Shown here: positions 45,301 through 52,509 of the stretch, piece after piece | Layout of the letters: every line of letters starts with the position of its first letter | Numbering within the stretch: the stretch's first letter is position 1 | Source of the DNA: Rhodopseudomonas palustris HaA2 | GTDB taxonomy: Bacteria > Pseudomonadota > Alphaproteobacteria > Rhizobiales > Xanthobacteraceae | DNA: 64,000 nt | NCBI RefSeq assembly: GCF_000013365.1 | Contig: NC_007778.1 | Location: 930,001-994,000, forward strand | Reading direction: 5' to 3' | Notes under the pieces: generated by a model | Databases searched by the model: none | What the model was told of the DNA's origin: nothing | What the model saw: only the letters and a program-made list of their open reading frames with translations | Position numbers and translations under genes: made by a program

Positions 45301-47341
45301 TCGGCGCGTGGCGCTTGGCCACCGCGAAGGCGTCGATCACGTAGAACTTGATCTTCTTGTCGCGGATGGTCTGCCGCGCCTTGGCGGGCAGGTCACGCCA
45401 GACGTCGAGCGCCGACAGGTTGGTCTGCAAGATGAAGGTGCCGCCCTCGACCAGCCCGCGCAGCGGGTTGGTGTGCACAAAGACTTTATGGTCCGGCGAG
45501 ATCACGATCTCGACGTCTTCAAGTTCGGCGTTGGTGATCTTCACCGGCTCCGGCGACAGCGTGATGTAGTAATTGGTCGGCGCACCGCTCTTCTCCGAGC
45601 CGTATTTCGGCGCCGACTTCGAGTGCATGTCGAGCGCGCCGGCCAGAATGTCGGTGAGCAGCTTGCCGGACGCGATGGTGCCGTAGCCGCCGATCGAGTG
45701 GAAGCGGATGCGGAAGGCCGAGGGCGGCAGCAGGTTCGGGTTGGTCCCGGTCGGCAGCGCCATGAACTGGGTTTCCGGATAGGCGGTCCTGAGCCGATCC
45801 TGCAGCGCCGCCATCCGCGGCGAGGCGTCCTTGGTGAAGAACTGCGTGCCGAGATACACGAACGGCGCCGAATCCGGCTTCTCCATGTTGGCGTAGCAGG
45901 CGATCATGTCGCGCGGCTGCAGATCGTGGCCGCCGAGGCCGAAGATCGCGGTGGTGATCTTCGGCAATTTGTCGAGCGCCGGAATGCCGGCATGGCGCAC
46001 GCCGGCGTCGCCGTTCTCGCGCGCCTTGCACAGCGCCTGCGTCACCAGGCTGGTGAGCGCGGTGACGTCGGAGCGCTCCAGCACGGTGACGGCAGTCTTG
46101 CCCTTCAGCGCTTCGATCAGGTCCGCCTCGGGGAAGGGCTGCAGCATCTTGATCGACACCACGCCGACCTTCTTGCCCTGCGAGCGCAAGTAAGCCGCGA
46201 CCGCTTCGGCGTCGTCGGTGACCGAACCGAGCCCGATCACGACGTGCTCGGCGTCGTCGCACATATAAGTCATCACCGGCTTGTATTCGCGGCCGGTCAA
46301 TGCGGCGTATTCGTCCATCGCTTCCTTGACGAAGCGCGGCACCGCATTGGCGAAATGGGTGCGGTGGTCGACCGCGCCGGCCTGGAAGTCCGGCTGGTTC
46401 TGCACGCCGCCGGTCAGGCCCGGATTGTCGATATCGACCAGCGCCGGCACCAACTGCCGCGTGCCCTTCTCGGGCGCGTTGACCCACTGCCGCTTCCACG
46501 GGCCGCGCAGCTCTTCCGGCACGTAGGCGAGCGTCGCATCGATCAGCGCGGCGTCGTTGTCGGTCTCGATCGCGTCGGCATGGGAATCCAGATGCAGCTT
46601 CAGCTTGGTCAGATCGCAGGCCAGGAAATCGGCCTCGTGCCGCGCCAGATATTGCTTGAGCTGGAACACGCGGCCCTTGGCGCCGAACAGCATCTCCTGC
46701 GCCACCGTCGGGCACTTGATGCGGCCGGACGGGTCGCCGAGGAAGTCGCGCAGCAGTTCCGGCTCCGGCATCAGCGCTTCGCTGAGCATGTGCGAGGTGG
46801 CGAAGCCGTCCATCGCATTGGCGACCGGGATCAGCGAGGTCGCGGCGACCTTGTAGGAGATCGCCGCGAGGTCGGCGGCTTCCTGCGGATTGGAGCCGAA
46901 CAGGATGGTGTAGCCCGACGACAGCAGTGCATAGACGTCGTCATGGCCGGCCATCACGTTGAGCGAGTGCTTCGACACCACGCGCGCGGCGACCTGCAGC
47001 ACGAAGCCGCCGACCTTCTTGCCGACGGTGACGTAGTGCGACTCCAGGCCGTACAGGATGCCCTGGCTGGACGAGGCGTTGGAGATGAACTTGCCGCCGG
47101 TCAGCGCGGCGCCGAGTGCGCCGGACTGCGCCGAGTGCTCGCCCTCGGGCTCGAAGAAGAACGGGTGCTTGCCCCAGACATTGCAGCCGCCGGAGGAGCG
47201 GAACGCCTCGTAGATCTCGGAGATCTCGGTCGAGGGCGTGATCGGGTAGCCGATGACGCCGCCGCAGACATGACCCATCACCTGCGCCACCGCGCCGTTG
47301 CCGTGGATCACCGAGGGGATGCCGGGATATTTTGCGTTCAT
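42353..47341 (-). CDS. nifJ: Pyruvate:ferredoxin oxidoreductase with C-terminal ferredoxin domain
   Basis: A 1662-aa 2-oxoacid oxidoreductase, against about 1170-1200 for ordinary single-chain PFOR. In order: the thiamine PYR domain (GYPITPST, and the pyruvate-contact Arg in VAARVVSKHSL), the gamma domain (FHSIGGYGTIASGKL, about 570), an [4Fe-4S] dicluster (CTGCMECALVCP about 847; CSGCLECIDVC about 977), and the PP domain (CRGCGE, MGGDGATYDIG about 1234, SNTGGQTS about 1270). A long tail and an Ala/Pro-rich linker lead to CTNCKSC (about 1599) and a distal Cys (about 1655), a ferredoxin-like module. The start at 47341 is preceded by GGAA. Confidence 0.9.
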   Translation of the reverse strand: MNAKYPGIPSVIHGNGAVAQVMGHVCGGVIGYPITPSTEISEIYEAFRSSGGCNVWGKHPFFFEPEGEHSAQSGALGAALTGGKFISNASSSQGILYGLESHYVTVGKKVGGFVLQVAARVVSKHSLNVMAGHDDVYALLSSGYTILFGSNPQEAADLAAISYKVAATSLIPVANAMDGFATSHMLSEALMPEPELLRDFLGDPSGRIKCPTVAQEMLFGAKGRVFQLKQYLARHEADFLACDLTKLKLHLDSHADAIETDNDAALIDATLAYVPEELRGPWKRQWVNAPEKGTRQLVPALVDIDNPGLTGGVQNQPDFQAGAVDHRTHFANAVPRFVKEAMDEYAALTGREYKPVMTYMCDDAEHVVIGLGSVTDDAEAVAAYLRSQGKKVGVVSIKMLQPFPEADLIEALKGKTAVTVLERSDVTALTSLVTQALCKARENGDAGVRHAGIPALDKLPKITTAIFGLGGHDLQPRDMIACYANMEKPDSAPFVYLGTQFFTKDASPRMAALQDRLRTAYPETQFMALPTGTNPNLLPPSAFRIRFHSIGGYGTIASGKLLTDILAGALDMHSKSAPKYGSEKSGAPTNYYITLSPEPVKITNAELEDVEIVISPDHKVFVHTNPLRGLVEGGTFILQTNLSALDVWRDLPAKARQTIRDKKIKFYVIDAFAVAKRHAPTAELETRMMGIAFIGAVCGHVDRVVADASQEAMLNKIRQQISKKFGAKGGDIVDGNMAVIREGVEATHKVDVDAPEFSEDAIKAAPKAKRDASISASMCRAAAPAQASGFLDPEYYDDVLAGPFRDGTIADAPVLPGMGMFMPAGSAAAKDKGLFRRNVPEFNADLCTGCMECALVCPDAAIPNAVHDIHELLGTAIKQLDIAPAQAEALRGQVPTLSEAIREVYRSAKDDRPFHEVVAQAAEPLGLDNATLKRNLGKLAAALSVYPVARTRPFFDAMEKSQPGTGGLYSVSVDPWKCSGCLECIDVCGPGALVDREQDEPLLEQLQARFEFLSRTPNTPARFTEGATKPEGETKRLMLDRANYYATTGGHGACRGCGEVTAIRLVTSTNHAIHDKRRKDHTRELEALIDQLTAKRTQVEGDAARAARIDATLKTLEKRLYTYESGPTGNGPSGMVIANATGCSSVYASTFPFNPYTDPWVNSLFQDTPAVAKGIFEGLTAQASDDFRALRVAKLELADAYDPAKHDGFFRYFGWGQFTPEERGLLPTVLSMGGDGATYDIGFGALSRLLSTKTPIKVVVLNTGAYSNTGGQTSTASLTGQDSDLSRFGIANHGKQESRKELGLIASFHPNVFVVQTATALQGHFLKNVMEFLNHSSSPAVLDVYTPCQAEHGIGDAVANRQARLAVESRMNPVFVHDPRKAGKLERAFCLDGNPEPDQDWASKSIEYVDDSGATQLMKAKLTPADFAYTEVRFRKQFKPMKKEADGLPIDEYVALDAAARAGRTPFIHVADADKKLVRMAVGETVVALVEERRKYWRTLQVLAGFDIRALDDSHRVELEALQQQYQEQVKARESSLDQIARGMSELAASSNAPAAGGFAGLMNGFAAAPAAAAPTNGAKPANGNGAEPIHIDDADLDKCTNCKSCYQDVPEVFELTKIVVGGASKDVAHVIPGVFGKLKVTPELSAKLSRAAANCDAEIIR

Positions 47342-47548
47342 GGGTCGTTCCATTCCTAATGACTGTTGGCGCAGCGATGCCGCGCGGCGCGTCCGAGAAA
47401 AGCGGTCGGGGCCGTGGCGGCTGCGATTGCAGCGCACGGCGAACCTCGTCTCGATCCTTCAGAAGTGGCTTCCGGCGGGGTCGAACCTCCGCGGTGGTAA
47501 AGCCGTAGCCTGTGTGCGGTGCACTAGCATGCGAGAGGAGGGCTCGAT

Positions 47549-47562
47549 TTGACGCGCATCAA
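47549..47562. promoter_or_regulatory. FixK/FNR-type box
   Basis: TTGACGCGCATCAA matches the FNR/FixK consensus TTGAN6TCAA with both half-sites perfect. It lies about 208 nt upstream of the nifJ start and 239 nt upstream of the DUF2478 start. Low-oxygen activation of the PFOR operon is the simplest reading, but the box could act on either gene. Confidence 0.75.
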
Positions 47563-47704
47563 AAGCGAAGAATGAGGTGCTGTTTGAGCAATAAAATTAC
47601 AAAAGTCTCAAATGAGAGGCATCCGCAGGTGGCGGGGTATGGGGTCGCCGCCGCGTCGCTCACGAAGCGCACCTAAAGGCCAAATTGCTCGTAAATGGCA
47701 CATA

Positions 47705-47725
47705 CGTTATATATTTATCTATACG
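47705..47725. promoter_or_regulatory. Mo-box-like ModE site upstream of DUF2478
   Basis: An imperfect 21-bp palindrome with outer halves CGTTATATA and TATACG around TTTATC, resembling the ModE/Mo-box consensus. It is 76 nt upstream of the DUF2478 start. Similar to the stronger site at 50511-50535. Confidence 0.6.
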
Positions 47726-47800
47726 ACGACGGGCCGGCGCCGCTGAAGTGCGGCGGACCCTCCTCCGTCCGCGGAGCGCCGGCAAACCGGCGGAGAGAAG

Positions 47801-48370
47801 ATGACCTTCGATTCCCAATGCGATCTCGCGGCGCTGGTCTACGACCCCGGCGACGATCCCGACGCGCTGCTCCACGGCTTCGCGGCCGATCTCAATGCGC
47901 GCGGCACTCGCACCGTCGGCCTGGTGCAGTTCGCGCATCGCGTGGCGGACGTGCCGCAATTGTCGGCGACGCTGCTGCACAGCGGCGAGCAACTGCCGCT
48001 GTATCAGAACCTCGGTTCGCAGGCGTCCGGCTGCCGGCTCGATCCCGGCCAGCTACTGGCGGCCGGCGGCCGCGTCGGCACGGCGATCGGCCAGGGCGCC
48101 GACCTCGTCATCATCAACCGCTTCGGCCAGCAGGAGAGCGAAGGCCGCGGGCTGCTGCATCTGATCGTTCAGGCGCTGAGCGCCGACATCCCGCTGGTGA
48201 TCGCGGTCCCGAACAAGCGCTTCGACGCCTGGATCCGGTTCGCCGACGGCATGAGCGTGCGGCTGCCCTGCGAGCGCCGGGCGCTGGAGGCGTGGTGGTC
48301 CAACCTCTCTCCGCGCGGCAGAGGCAGTGCGCCGAACGCGCACACCACGGTGTGCGAGGTCTACAAATAA
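47801..48370 (+). CDS. DUF2478 family protein
   Basis: A 189-aa protein with a nucleotide-binding-like fold. The diagnostic DUF2478 blocks are present: LYQNLGSQASGCRLDPGQLL and LVIINRFGQQESEGRGLLHL (about residues 105-124). The family is usually encoded beside molybdate-transport genes in alphaproteobacteria, as here. A GGAGAGAAG ribosome-binding site precedes the ATG. The Mo-box-like palindrome upstream suggests ModE control. The activity is unknown. Confidence 0.85.
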   Translation: MTFDSQCDLAALVYDPGDDPDALLHGFAADLNARGTRTVGLVQFAHRVADVPQLSATLLHSGEQLPLYQNLGSQASGCRLDPGQLLAAGGRVGTAIGQGADLVIINRFGQQESEGRGLLHLIVQALSADIPLVIAVPNKRFDAWIRFADGMSVRLPCERRALEAWWSNLSPRGRGSAPNAHTTVCEVYK

Positions 48371-48424
48371 ATCTCCAGAGCCGGCCGTAGCCGGCCCTGG
48401 TCGATGTCGCGATTCGCCAAGTGG

Positions 48425-48907
48425 TCAGTCTTCGAGCAGACTGCGCAGCATCCACGCGGTCTTTTCGTGGACGTCGAGCCGCTGGGTCAGCAGATCGGCG
48501 GTCGGCTGGTCGTTGGCCTCGCCGACGATCGGAAACAGTTCGCGCGCGGTGCGCGCGGTGGCTTCCTGCGCCGACACCAGGTGCCGCACCATGTCCAGCG
48601 CCTTCGGCTGACCTTCGACTTCGGCGATCGAGGCCAGCTTGACGAATTCCTTGTAGGTGCCGGGCGCCGGAAAACCCAGCGCGCGGATGCGCTCGGCGAT
48701 CTGATCCAGCGCGGTCCACTGCTCGGTGTATTGCGCCATGAACATCGCATGCAGCGTGTTGAACATCGGCCCGGTGACGTTCCAGTGGAAATTGTGCGTC
48801 ATCAGATACAGCGTGTAGGAGTCCGCCAGCAGCCGGGACAGCCCGTCGGCGATCTTGCCGCGATGTTTCTCGGAGATGCCGATATTGATCTGGGGGCGCT
48901 TCTTCAT
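48425..48907 (-). CDS. dps: Dps-family DNA-binding ferritin-like protein
   Basis: A 160-aa mini-ferritin that oxidises Fe(II) with peroxide and protects DNA. The inter-subunit ferroxidase ligands are visible in [14 protein letters not shown] (His) and [15 protein letters not shown] (Asp/Glu), about residues 35-70. The N-terminus has Lys residues (MKKRPQ) that may bind DNA. It lies between the DUF2478 gene and the mod region, on the opposite strand. Confidence 0.93.
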   Translation of the reverse strand: MKKRPQINIGISEKHRGKIADGLSRLLADSYTLYLMTHNFHWNVTGPMFNTLHAMFMAQYTEQWTALDQIAERIRALGFPAPGTYKEFVKLASIAEVEGQPKALDMVRHLVSAQEATARTARELFPIVGEANDQPTADLLTQRLDVHEKTAWMLRSLLED

Positions 48908-49209
48908 GTCGTGTCCTCGTCAAGGTTGGTCGGTCGGTCGACTGCGCGAGCAGGCGTCGGCCGCAGGCCGGTATCGTTATCACGCCGCGACGCCATCAGT
49001 CGCATGATCTCCGGATTCTGCGCGCTTCGGTGGTCGACGAAAGAATGATGCGGCGAGTATTTTTGGTAACTAACTACCCTGTCATTGCTTTCGATCAAAT
49101 CTAAACAACTTCCAACTTATTGATCCTATAGAACAAAATCTTTGACCCGCGCCGTCTCTCAATTGCAATTAGTTCCCGGAATGAGTTGCGTTTCGATTTC
49201 GGGGGTCGA
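48908..49209. other. 302-nt intergenic region between dps and the barrel gene
   Basis: The right half (about 49,040-49,150) is strikingly AT-rich, with TATTTTTGGTAACTAACTA and CAAAATCTTTGAC. It probably carries the divergent promoters of dps and the outer-membrane gene. I find no convincing operator or gene. Confidence 0.5.
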
Positions 49210-50211
49210 ATGGTGTTGCAGTTTGAAGCGGCGTGCGGTCGTCGCAAGAAGTCTATTTTGGGTGTGGCGCTGAGCATTCTGGCGCTCGGGTCGATGCTGC
49301 CGGTCTCGGCGGACGCCGGCGACGCGCCGTCCTGGCTGTCCACCGCCTCGGCCTCGTCGACCAGCGCTGCCGTGCGGGCCGTCAAGCCGCGCGCCGAGCT
49401 GCTCGACGCGCAGGCGCAGCACGACGGCGTCGATACCGAGCACATCTTCGGCTTCAGCATGGGCTCCGACATCGGCAAGAAGGGCGAGATCGAGCTCGAG
49501 ATCGAGAATGTCGGGCGCTTCAACAGGCGCGCCGGCTCGTATACCGGCGTCGGCGTGCTGTCGCAGGTCAAGTTCGTGCTCACCGACAATTTTCGCGTGG
49601 CGCCGGGCATCAGCTTTGCCTCGACCAGGGTCAGCGGCGTGCCGGACATGATCGACAACCGCCGCACCGCGGTCGCCGGCGCGTCGCTGGAATTCCGCTA
49701 CAAAGTGCTCGACCGCGACGTGATGCCGTTCGGTCTGACGCTGCACGCCGCGCCGGCGTGGAACAGGTTCGACGAACTGACCGGCTTCGACGTCCAGACC
49801 TATGGCAGCGAGTTCGCCGCGCTGATGGACAAGGAGCTGATCCGCAACACGCTGTTCGCCACCGTCAACGTCTGGTACTCGGGCGGCGCGTCGCGCGACC
49901 TCAGCAACGCGTGGTCGCGCGATTCGGAGTTCTCGGTGAACGGAGCCATGTCCTATAAAGTCGGCCCGGATCTGATCCTCGGCGCCGAGGCGCGCTATTT
50001 GCGGGCCTATGACGGCCTCGGCCTCGACCGCTTCGTCGGCGACGCGGTGTATCTCGGCCCGACCTTCTCGATGCATCTGGCGCACAATGTCGGCCTGTCG
50101 GGCACCTGGAGCACGCAGGTCGCGGGCAGGGCGATCAACGACCCGCGGCGTCTCGACCTCACGAATTTCGAGCGCCACCAGGCGATGCTGCGTCTCAATT
50201 ATCTGTTCTGA
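49210..50211 (+). CDS. Outer-membrane beta-barrel protein of unknown specificity
   Basis: A 333-aa protein with a signal peptide (hydrophobic core about residues 17-34, probable cleavage around VSADAG). The mature part is a series of alternating amphipathic strands and ends in LRLNYLF, the C-terminal Phe expected for BAM-dependent barrels. A trimming of known porin families does not fit. Its place immediately upstream of mop-modE-modABC suggests a part in molybdate or oxyanion entry, an inference only. A strong bidirectional terminator follows. Confidence 0.75.
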   Translation: MVLQFEAACGRRKKSILGVALSILALGSMLPVSADAGDAPSWLSTASASSTSAAVRAVKPRAELLDAQAQHDGVDTEHIFGFSMGSDIGKKGEIELEIENVGRFNRRAGSYTGVGVLSQVKFVLTDNFRVAPGISFASTRVSGVPDMIDNRRTAVAGASLEFRYKVLDRDVMPFGLTLHAAPAWNRFDELTGFDVQTYGSEFAALMDKELIRNTLFATVNVWYSGGASRDLSNAWSRDSEFSVNGAMSYKVGPDLILGAEARYLRAYDGLGLDRFVGDAVYLGPTFSMHLAHNVGLSGTWSTQVAGRAINDPRRLDLTNFERHQAMLRLNYLF

Positions 50212-50217
50212 GGGAAG

Positions 50218-50255
50218 GGCCGGTCGACGCTGCGCACACACAGCGTCGACCGGCC
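50218..50255. terminator. Bidirectional terminator between barrel gene and mop
   Basis: A perfect 15-bp stem: GGCCGGTCGACGCTG (50218-50232) with CAGCGTCGACCGGCC (50241-50255), loop of 8 nt. It lies between two convergent stop codons, so it probably serves both genes. Confidence 0.8.
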
Positions 50256-50259
50256 GCCA

Positions 50260-50469
50260 TCAGTCGATCGCCACCAGCACGTCCGAGGCCTTGATCACCG
50301 CCATGGCGGCCTGGCCCTTGGCGAGCTTCAGCTCGTCCACCGCCTCGTTGGTAATCGCCGCGGTGACGACCGCGCCGCCGCCGATGTCGATGCGGACATG
50401 CGAAGTGGTGGCGCCCTTTTGAATGTCGATGATGGTGCCCTTGAGCTGGTTGCGGGCGCTGATCTTCAT
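50260..50469 (-). CDS. mop: Mop-type molybdopterin/molybdate-binding protein
   Basis: A 69-aa stand-alone TOBE (Mop) domain that starts MKISARNQLKGTIIDIQKGA and ends in VIKASDVLVAID, the full length of a molbindin. It binds molybdate in the cytoplasm as a store or buffer. The ribosome-binding site AGGAG lies 8 nt before the ATG at 50469. It is divergent from modE, with a Mo-box-like palindrome between them. Confidence 0.93.
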   Translation of the reverse strand: MKISARNQLKGTIIDIQKGATTSHVRIDIGGGAVVTAAITNEAVDELKLAKGQAAMAVIKASDVLVAID

Positions 50470-50510
50470 AGTCGAATCTCCTGGTTGCGGAATGTCCCGA
50501 TCGGGGTTAG

Positions 50511-50535
50511 CGTTATGTAGATCATCTATATAACC
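50511..50535. promoter_or_regulatory. Mo-box (ModE binding site) between mop and modE
   Basis: A palindrome with halves CGTTATGTAG and CTATATAACC around ATCAT. It sits 42 nt before the mop start and 19 nt before the modE start, where ModE bound to molybdate could repress both directions. Confidence 0.75.
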
Positions 50536-50553
50536 ATCGGCGAGCCCGTCTTT

Positions 50554-51345
50554 ATGCCAATCGAGGCTACGGTCACCCTGAAGACCAAGGACATTTCCGG
50601 CGTCGGCCGCGACCGCATCCGGCTGCTGCAGGCGGTGGCGCGCGAGGGCAGCATCACCGCCGGCGCCAAGGCGGCGGGCCTCAGCTACAAGGCGGCGTGG
50701 GACGCGCTCGACGCGATGACCAACATGTTCGGCCGCCCGCTGCTGGAAACGCGAACCGGCGGCAAGGCCGGCGGCGGCGCGGTGCTGACGCCGACCGGCC
50801 TGCGGGTGATCGAGGCGTTCGGCCGGTTGGAGGCCCAGATGGCGCGGGTGTTGCGCAATCTCGAGCCGGACCTCGCCGGCACCGGCATCTCCCCGCTCAA
50901 TCTCGTCTCCGGATTCTTCATGAAAACCAGCGCCCGCAACGCCCTCCGCGGCACCATCACCGAAATCAATTCCGACACGCTGAGCGCAGAGGTCGCGGTC
51001 GCGGTGTCGGCCGACACCACGATCTACGCGTTGCTGACCAGCGAGAGCGTGCGCAGCCTGGGTCTCGTGGTCGGGCGCGAGGTGATCGTGCTGATCAAGG
51101 CGCCGTTCGTGCTGATCTCGCCGGGCGCCACGGCGCCGATGGTGTCGGCGCGCAATTGCGTGCACGGCGTGGTCCGGCGCGCCGACGTCTCCGCGGTCAA
51201 TGCCGAGATCGTGCTCGATATCGGCGACGACAAGACGCTGGCCGCCTCGATCACCGCGCGCAGCGCCGTCGACATGAAGCTGTCCCCCGGCGATCCGGCC
51301 TGCGCGTTGTTCGACGCCGCACACGTCATCGTCGCCATCGATTGA
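50554..51345 (+). CDS. modE: Molybdate-responsive regulator ModE
   Basis: A 263-aa full-length ModE. The N-terminal LysR-like winged helix contains AREGSITAGAKAAGLSYKAAW and the wing GGKAGGGAVLTPTG; two C-terminal TOBE/Mop domains (about residues 124-190 and 196-263) bind molybdate. It represses molybdate uptake genes when metal is plentiful. It is divergent from mop, with its own binding site just upstream, implying autoregulation. Confidence 0.95.
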   Translation: MPIEATVTLKTKDISGVGRDRIRLLQAVAREGSITAGAKAAGLSYKAAWDALDAMTNMFGRPLLETRTGGKAGGGAVLTPTGLRVIEAFGRLEAQMARVLRNLEPDLAGTGISPLNLVSGFFMKTSARNALRGTITEINSDTLSAEVAVAVSADTTIYALLTSESVRSLGLVVGREVIVLIKAPFVLISPGATAPMVSARNCVHGVVRRADVSAVNAEIVLDIGDDKTLAASITARSAVDMKLSPGDPACALFDAAHVIVAID

Positions 51346-51359
51346 TGCCCATGCATCCG

Positions 51360-51447
51360 CGTCATTGCGAGGAGCGTAGCGACGAAGCAATCCAGGAGAG
51401 GCGCGCAAGTGGCTGGATTGCTTCGTCGGCTGCGCCTCCTCGCAATG
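51360..51447. repeat. REP family 4 palindrome between modE and modA
   Basis: GTCATTGCGAGGAGCGTAGC at the left with GAAGCAATCCAG inside, mirrored by CTGGATTGCTTCGTCGGC and CGCCTCCTCGCAATGGC at the right. It ends 40 nt before the modA start codon. Confidence 0.85.
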
Positions 51448-51486
51448 GCGGATGAGAGTTCATTGTCCACACTTAGGAGTCATGCT

Positions 51487-52251
51487 TTGAAACACGTCCT
51501 CAAACTCGCGCTGCTCGGCGCCGTCGCGGTCGGCCTGTCGGCCGGCCAGGCATTCGCCGCCTCCGCCCACGTCGCCGTCGCGGCCAATTTCACCGAGCCG
51601 GTCAAGGAGATCGCGGCGGCCTTCAAGGCCAAGACCGGGCACGAGCTGGTGCTGTCGTTCGGCGCCAGCGGCCCGTTCTACAGCCAGATCACCCAGGACG
51701 CGCCGTTCGAAGTGTTCCTGTCGGCCGATAGCGCGCGCCCGAAGAAGCTCGCCGACGAGGGCCTCGGCGTGAAGGACAGCGTCTTCACCTATGCGATCGG
51801 CAAGCTGGTGCTGTGGAGCAAGGCGCCCGGCGTGGTGAAGGGCGAGGCGACGCTGAAGGACGCCAAATTCGCCAAGCTGTCGATCTGCAATCCGGCCGCC
51901 GCGCCTTATGGCGCTGCCGCGGTCGAAACCATGCAGGCGCTGAAGCTCGATGCCGAGCTGAAGCCGAAGCTGGTCGAGGGCGCCAACATCACCCAGGCCT
52001 ATCAGTTCGTGCAGACCGGCAATGCCGAGGTCGGCTTCGTGGCGCTGTCGCAAGTGATCAACGACAAGGACGGCTCGCGCTGGATGGTGCCGCAGTCGCT
52101 GTACAAGCCGATCACCCAGGACGCGGTGCTGCTGAAGAAGGGCGAGGCCAATGTCGCCGCCAAGGCCTTCATCGACTTCCTCAAGGGCCCCGAGTCGCGC
52201 GCGATCATCGAGAAGTACGGCTACGAAGTCGCGCCCGGCAAGGCGAGCTGA
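51487..52251 (+). CDS. modA: Molybdate ABC transporter periplasmic binding protein
   Basis: A 254-aa exported molybdate-binding protein. The signal peptide has core LKLALLGAVAVGLSAG with cleavage after AFA. Oxyanion contacts are in AANFTEPVKEI and SFGASGPFYSQI. TTG at 51487 is the best start: AGGAG lies 7 nt upstream and the signal peptide follows at once. A longer ATG version (51445) would add residues encoded by the family-4 repeat. Two repeats separate it from modB. Confidence 0.93.
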   Translation: MKHVLKLALLGAVAVGLSAGQAFAASAHVAVAANFTEPVKEIAAAFKAKTGHELVLSFGASGPFYSQITQDAPFEVFLSADSARPKKLADEGLGVKDSVFTYAIGKLVLWSKAPGVVKGEATLKDAKFAKLSICNPAAAPYGAAAVETMQALKLDAELKPKLVEGANITQAYQFVQTGNAEVGFVALSQVINDKDGSRWMVPQSLYKPITQDAVLLKKGEANVAAKAFIDFLKGPESRAIIEKYGYEVAPGKAS

Positions 52252-52278
52252 GCGACGCTGCATGCGAGCGCCTCTTCC

Positions 52279-52310
52279 CGTCATTGCGAGCGCAGCGAAG
52301 CAATCCGGCT
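52279..52310. repeat. REP family 4, half element
   Basis: GTCATTGCGAGCGCAGCGAAGCAATCCGG, the left arm of the family-4 palindrome only; the right arm is missing. It is directly followed by a family-1 copy. Confidence 0.75.
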
Positions 52311-52330
52311 TCATGCACGGCGCTTCGCTC

Positions 52331-52472
52331 CCTCTCCCCGTGCGCGGGGAGAGGGCCGGGGTGAGGGGGCGTCTCCGCGAGTTTGGGCCGCTCGGCCTCG
52401 GGGAGGCGCCCCCTCACCCGACCAGCGTCGCTGCGCTCCGCCGGTCGGCCTCTCCCCGCGCGCGGGGAGAGG
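52331..52472. repeat. REP family 1, copy g, between modA and modB
   Basis: A variant copy with arms CCTCTCCCCGTGCGCGGGGAGAGG and CCTCTCCCCGCGCGCGGGGAGAGG, about 142 nt. Together with the half element it enlarges the modA-modB gap to 258 nt, unusual for a transport operon. Confidence 0.88.
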
Positions 52473-52509
52473 TTAGTGCCGCGCCCCGCACAGGCATCCG
52501 GGCGCACCA

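Larger units (their letters stand above)
47342..47800. other. 459-nt divergent regulatory region between nifJ and the DUF2478 gene
   Basis: It contains a FixK/FNR palindrome (47549-47562), a TTTGAG/CTCAAA inverted repeat (47583-47612) and a Mo-box-like palindrome (47705-47725). It is AT-richer than the surroundings around 47,560-47,620 and 47,700-47,725. No gene is supported here. Confidence 0.7.

Noticed and set aside
44597-47359. A 920-codon open frame antisense to nifJ
   Set aside because: The composition is typical of a shadow frame; the PFOR gene on the other strand has complete cofactor motifs throughout.
47410-47440. A sigma-54 promoter-like TGGCGG...TTGCA upstream of nifJ
   Set aside because: The GG-to-GC distance is 11 nt rather than 10, and it points away from nifJ.
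51445-51486. An ATG start for modA 14 codons upstream of the TTG
   Set aside because: It would place repeat-derived residues before the signal peptide; the TTG has a well-spaced AGGAG.
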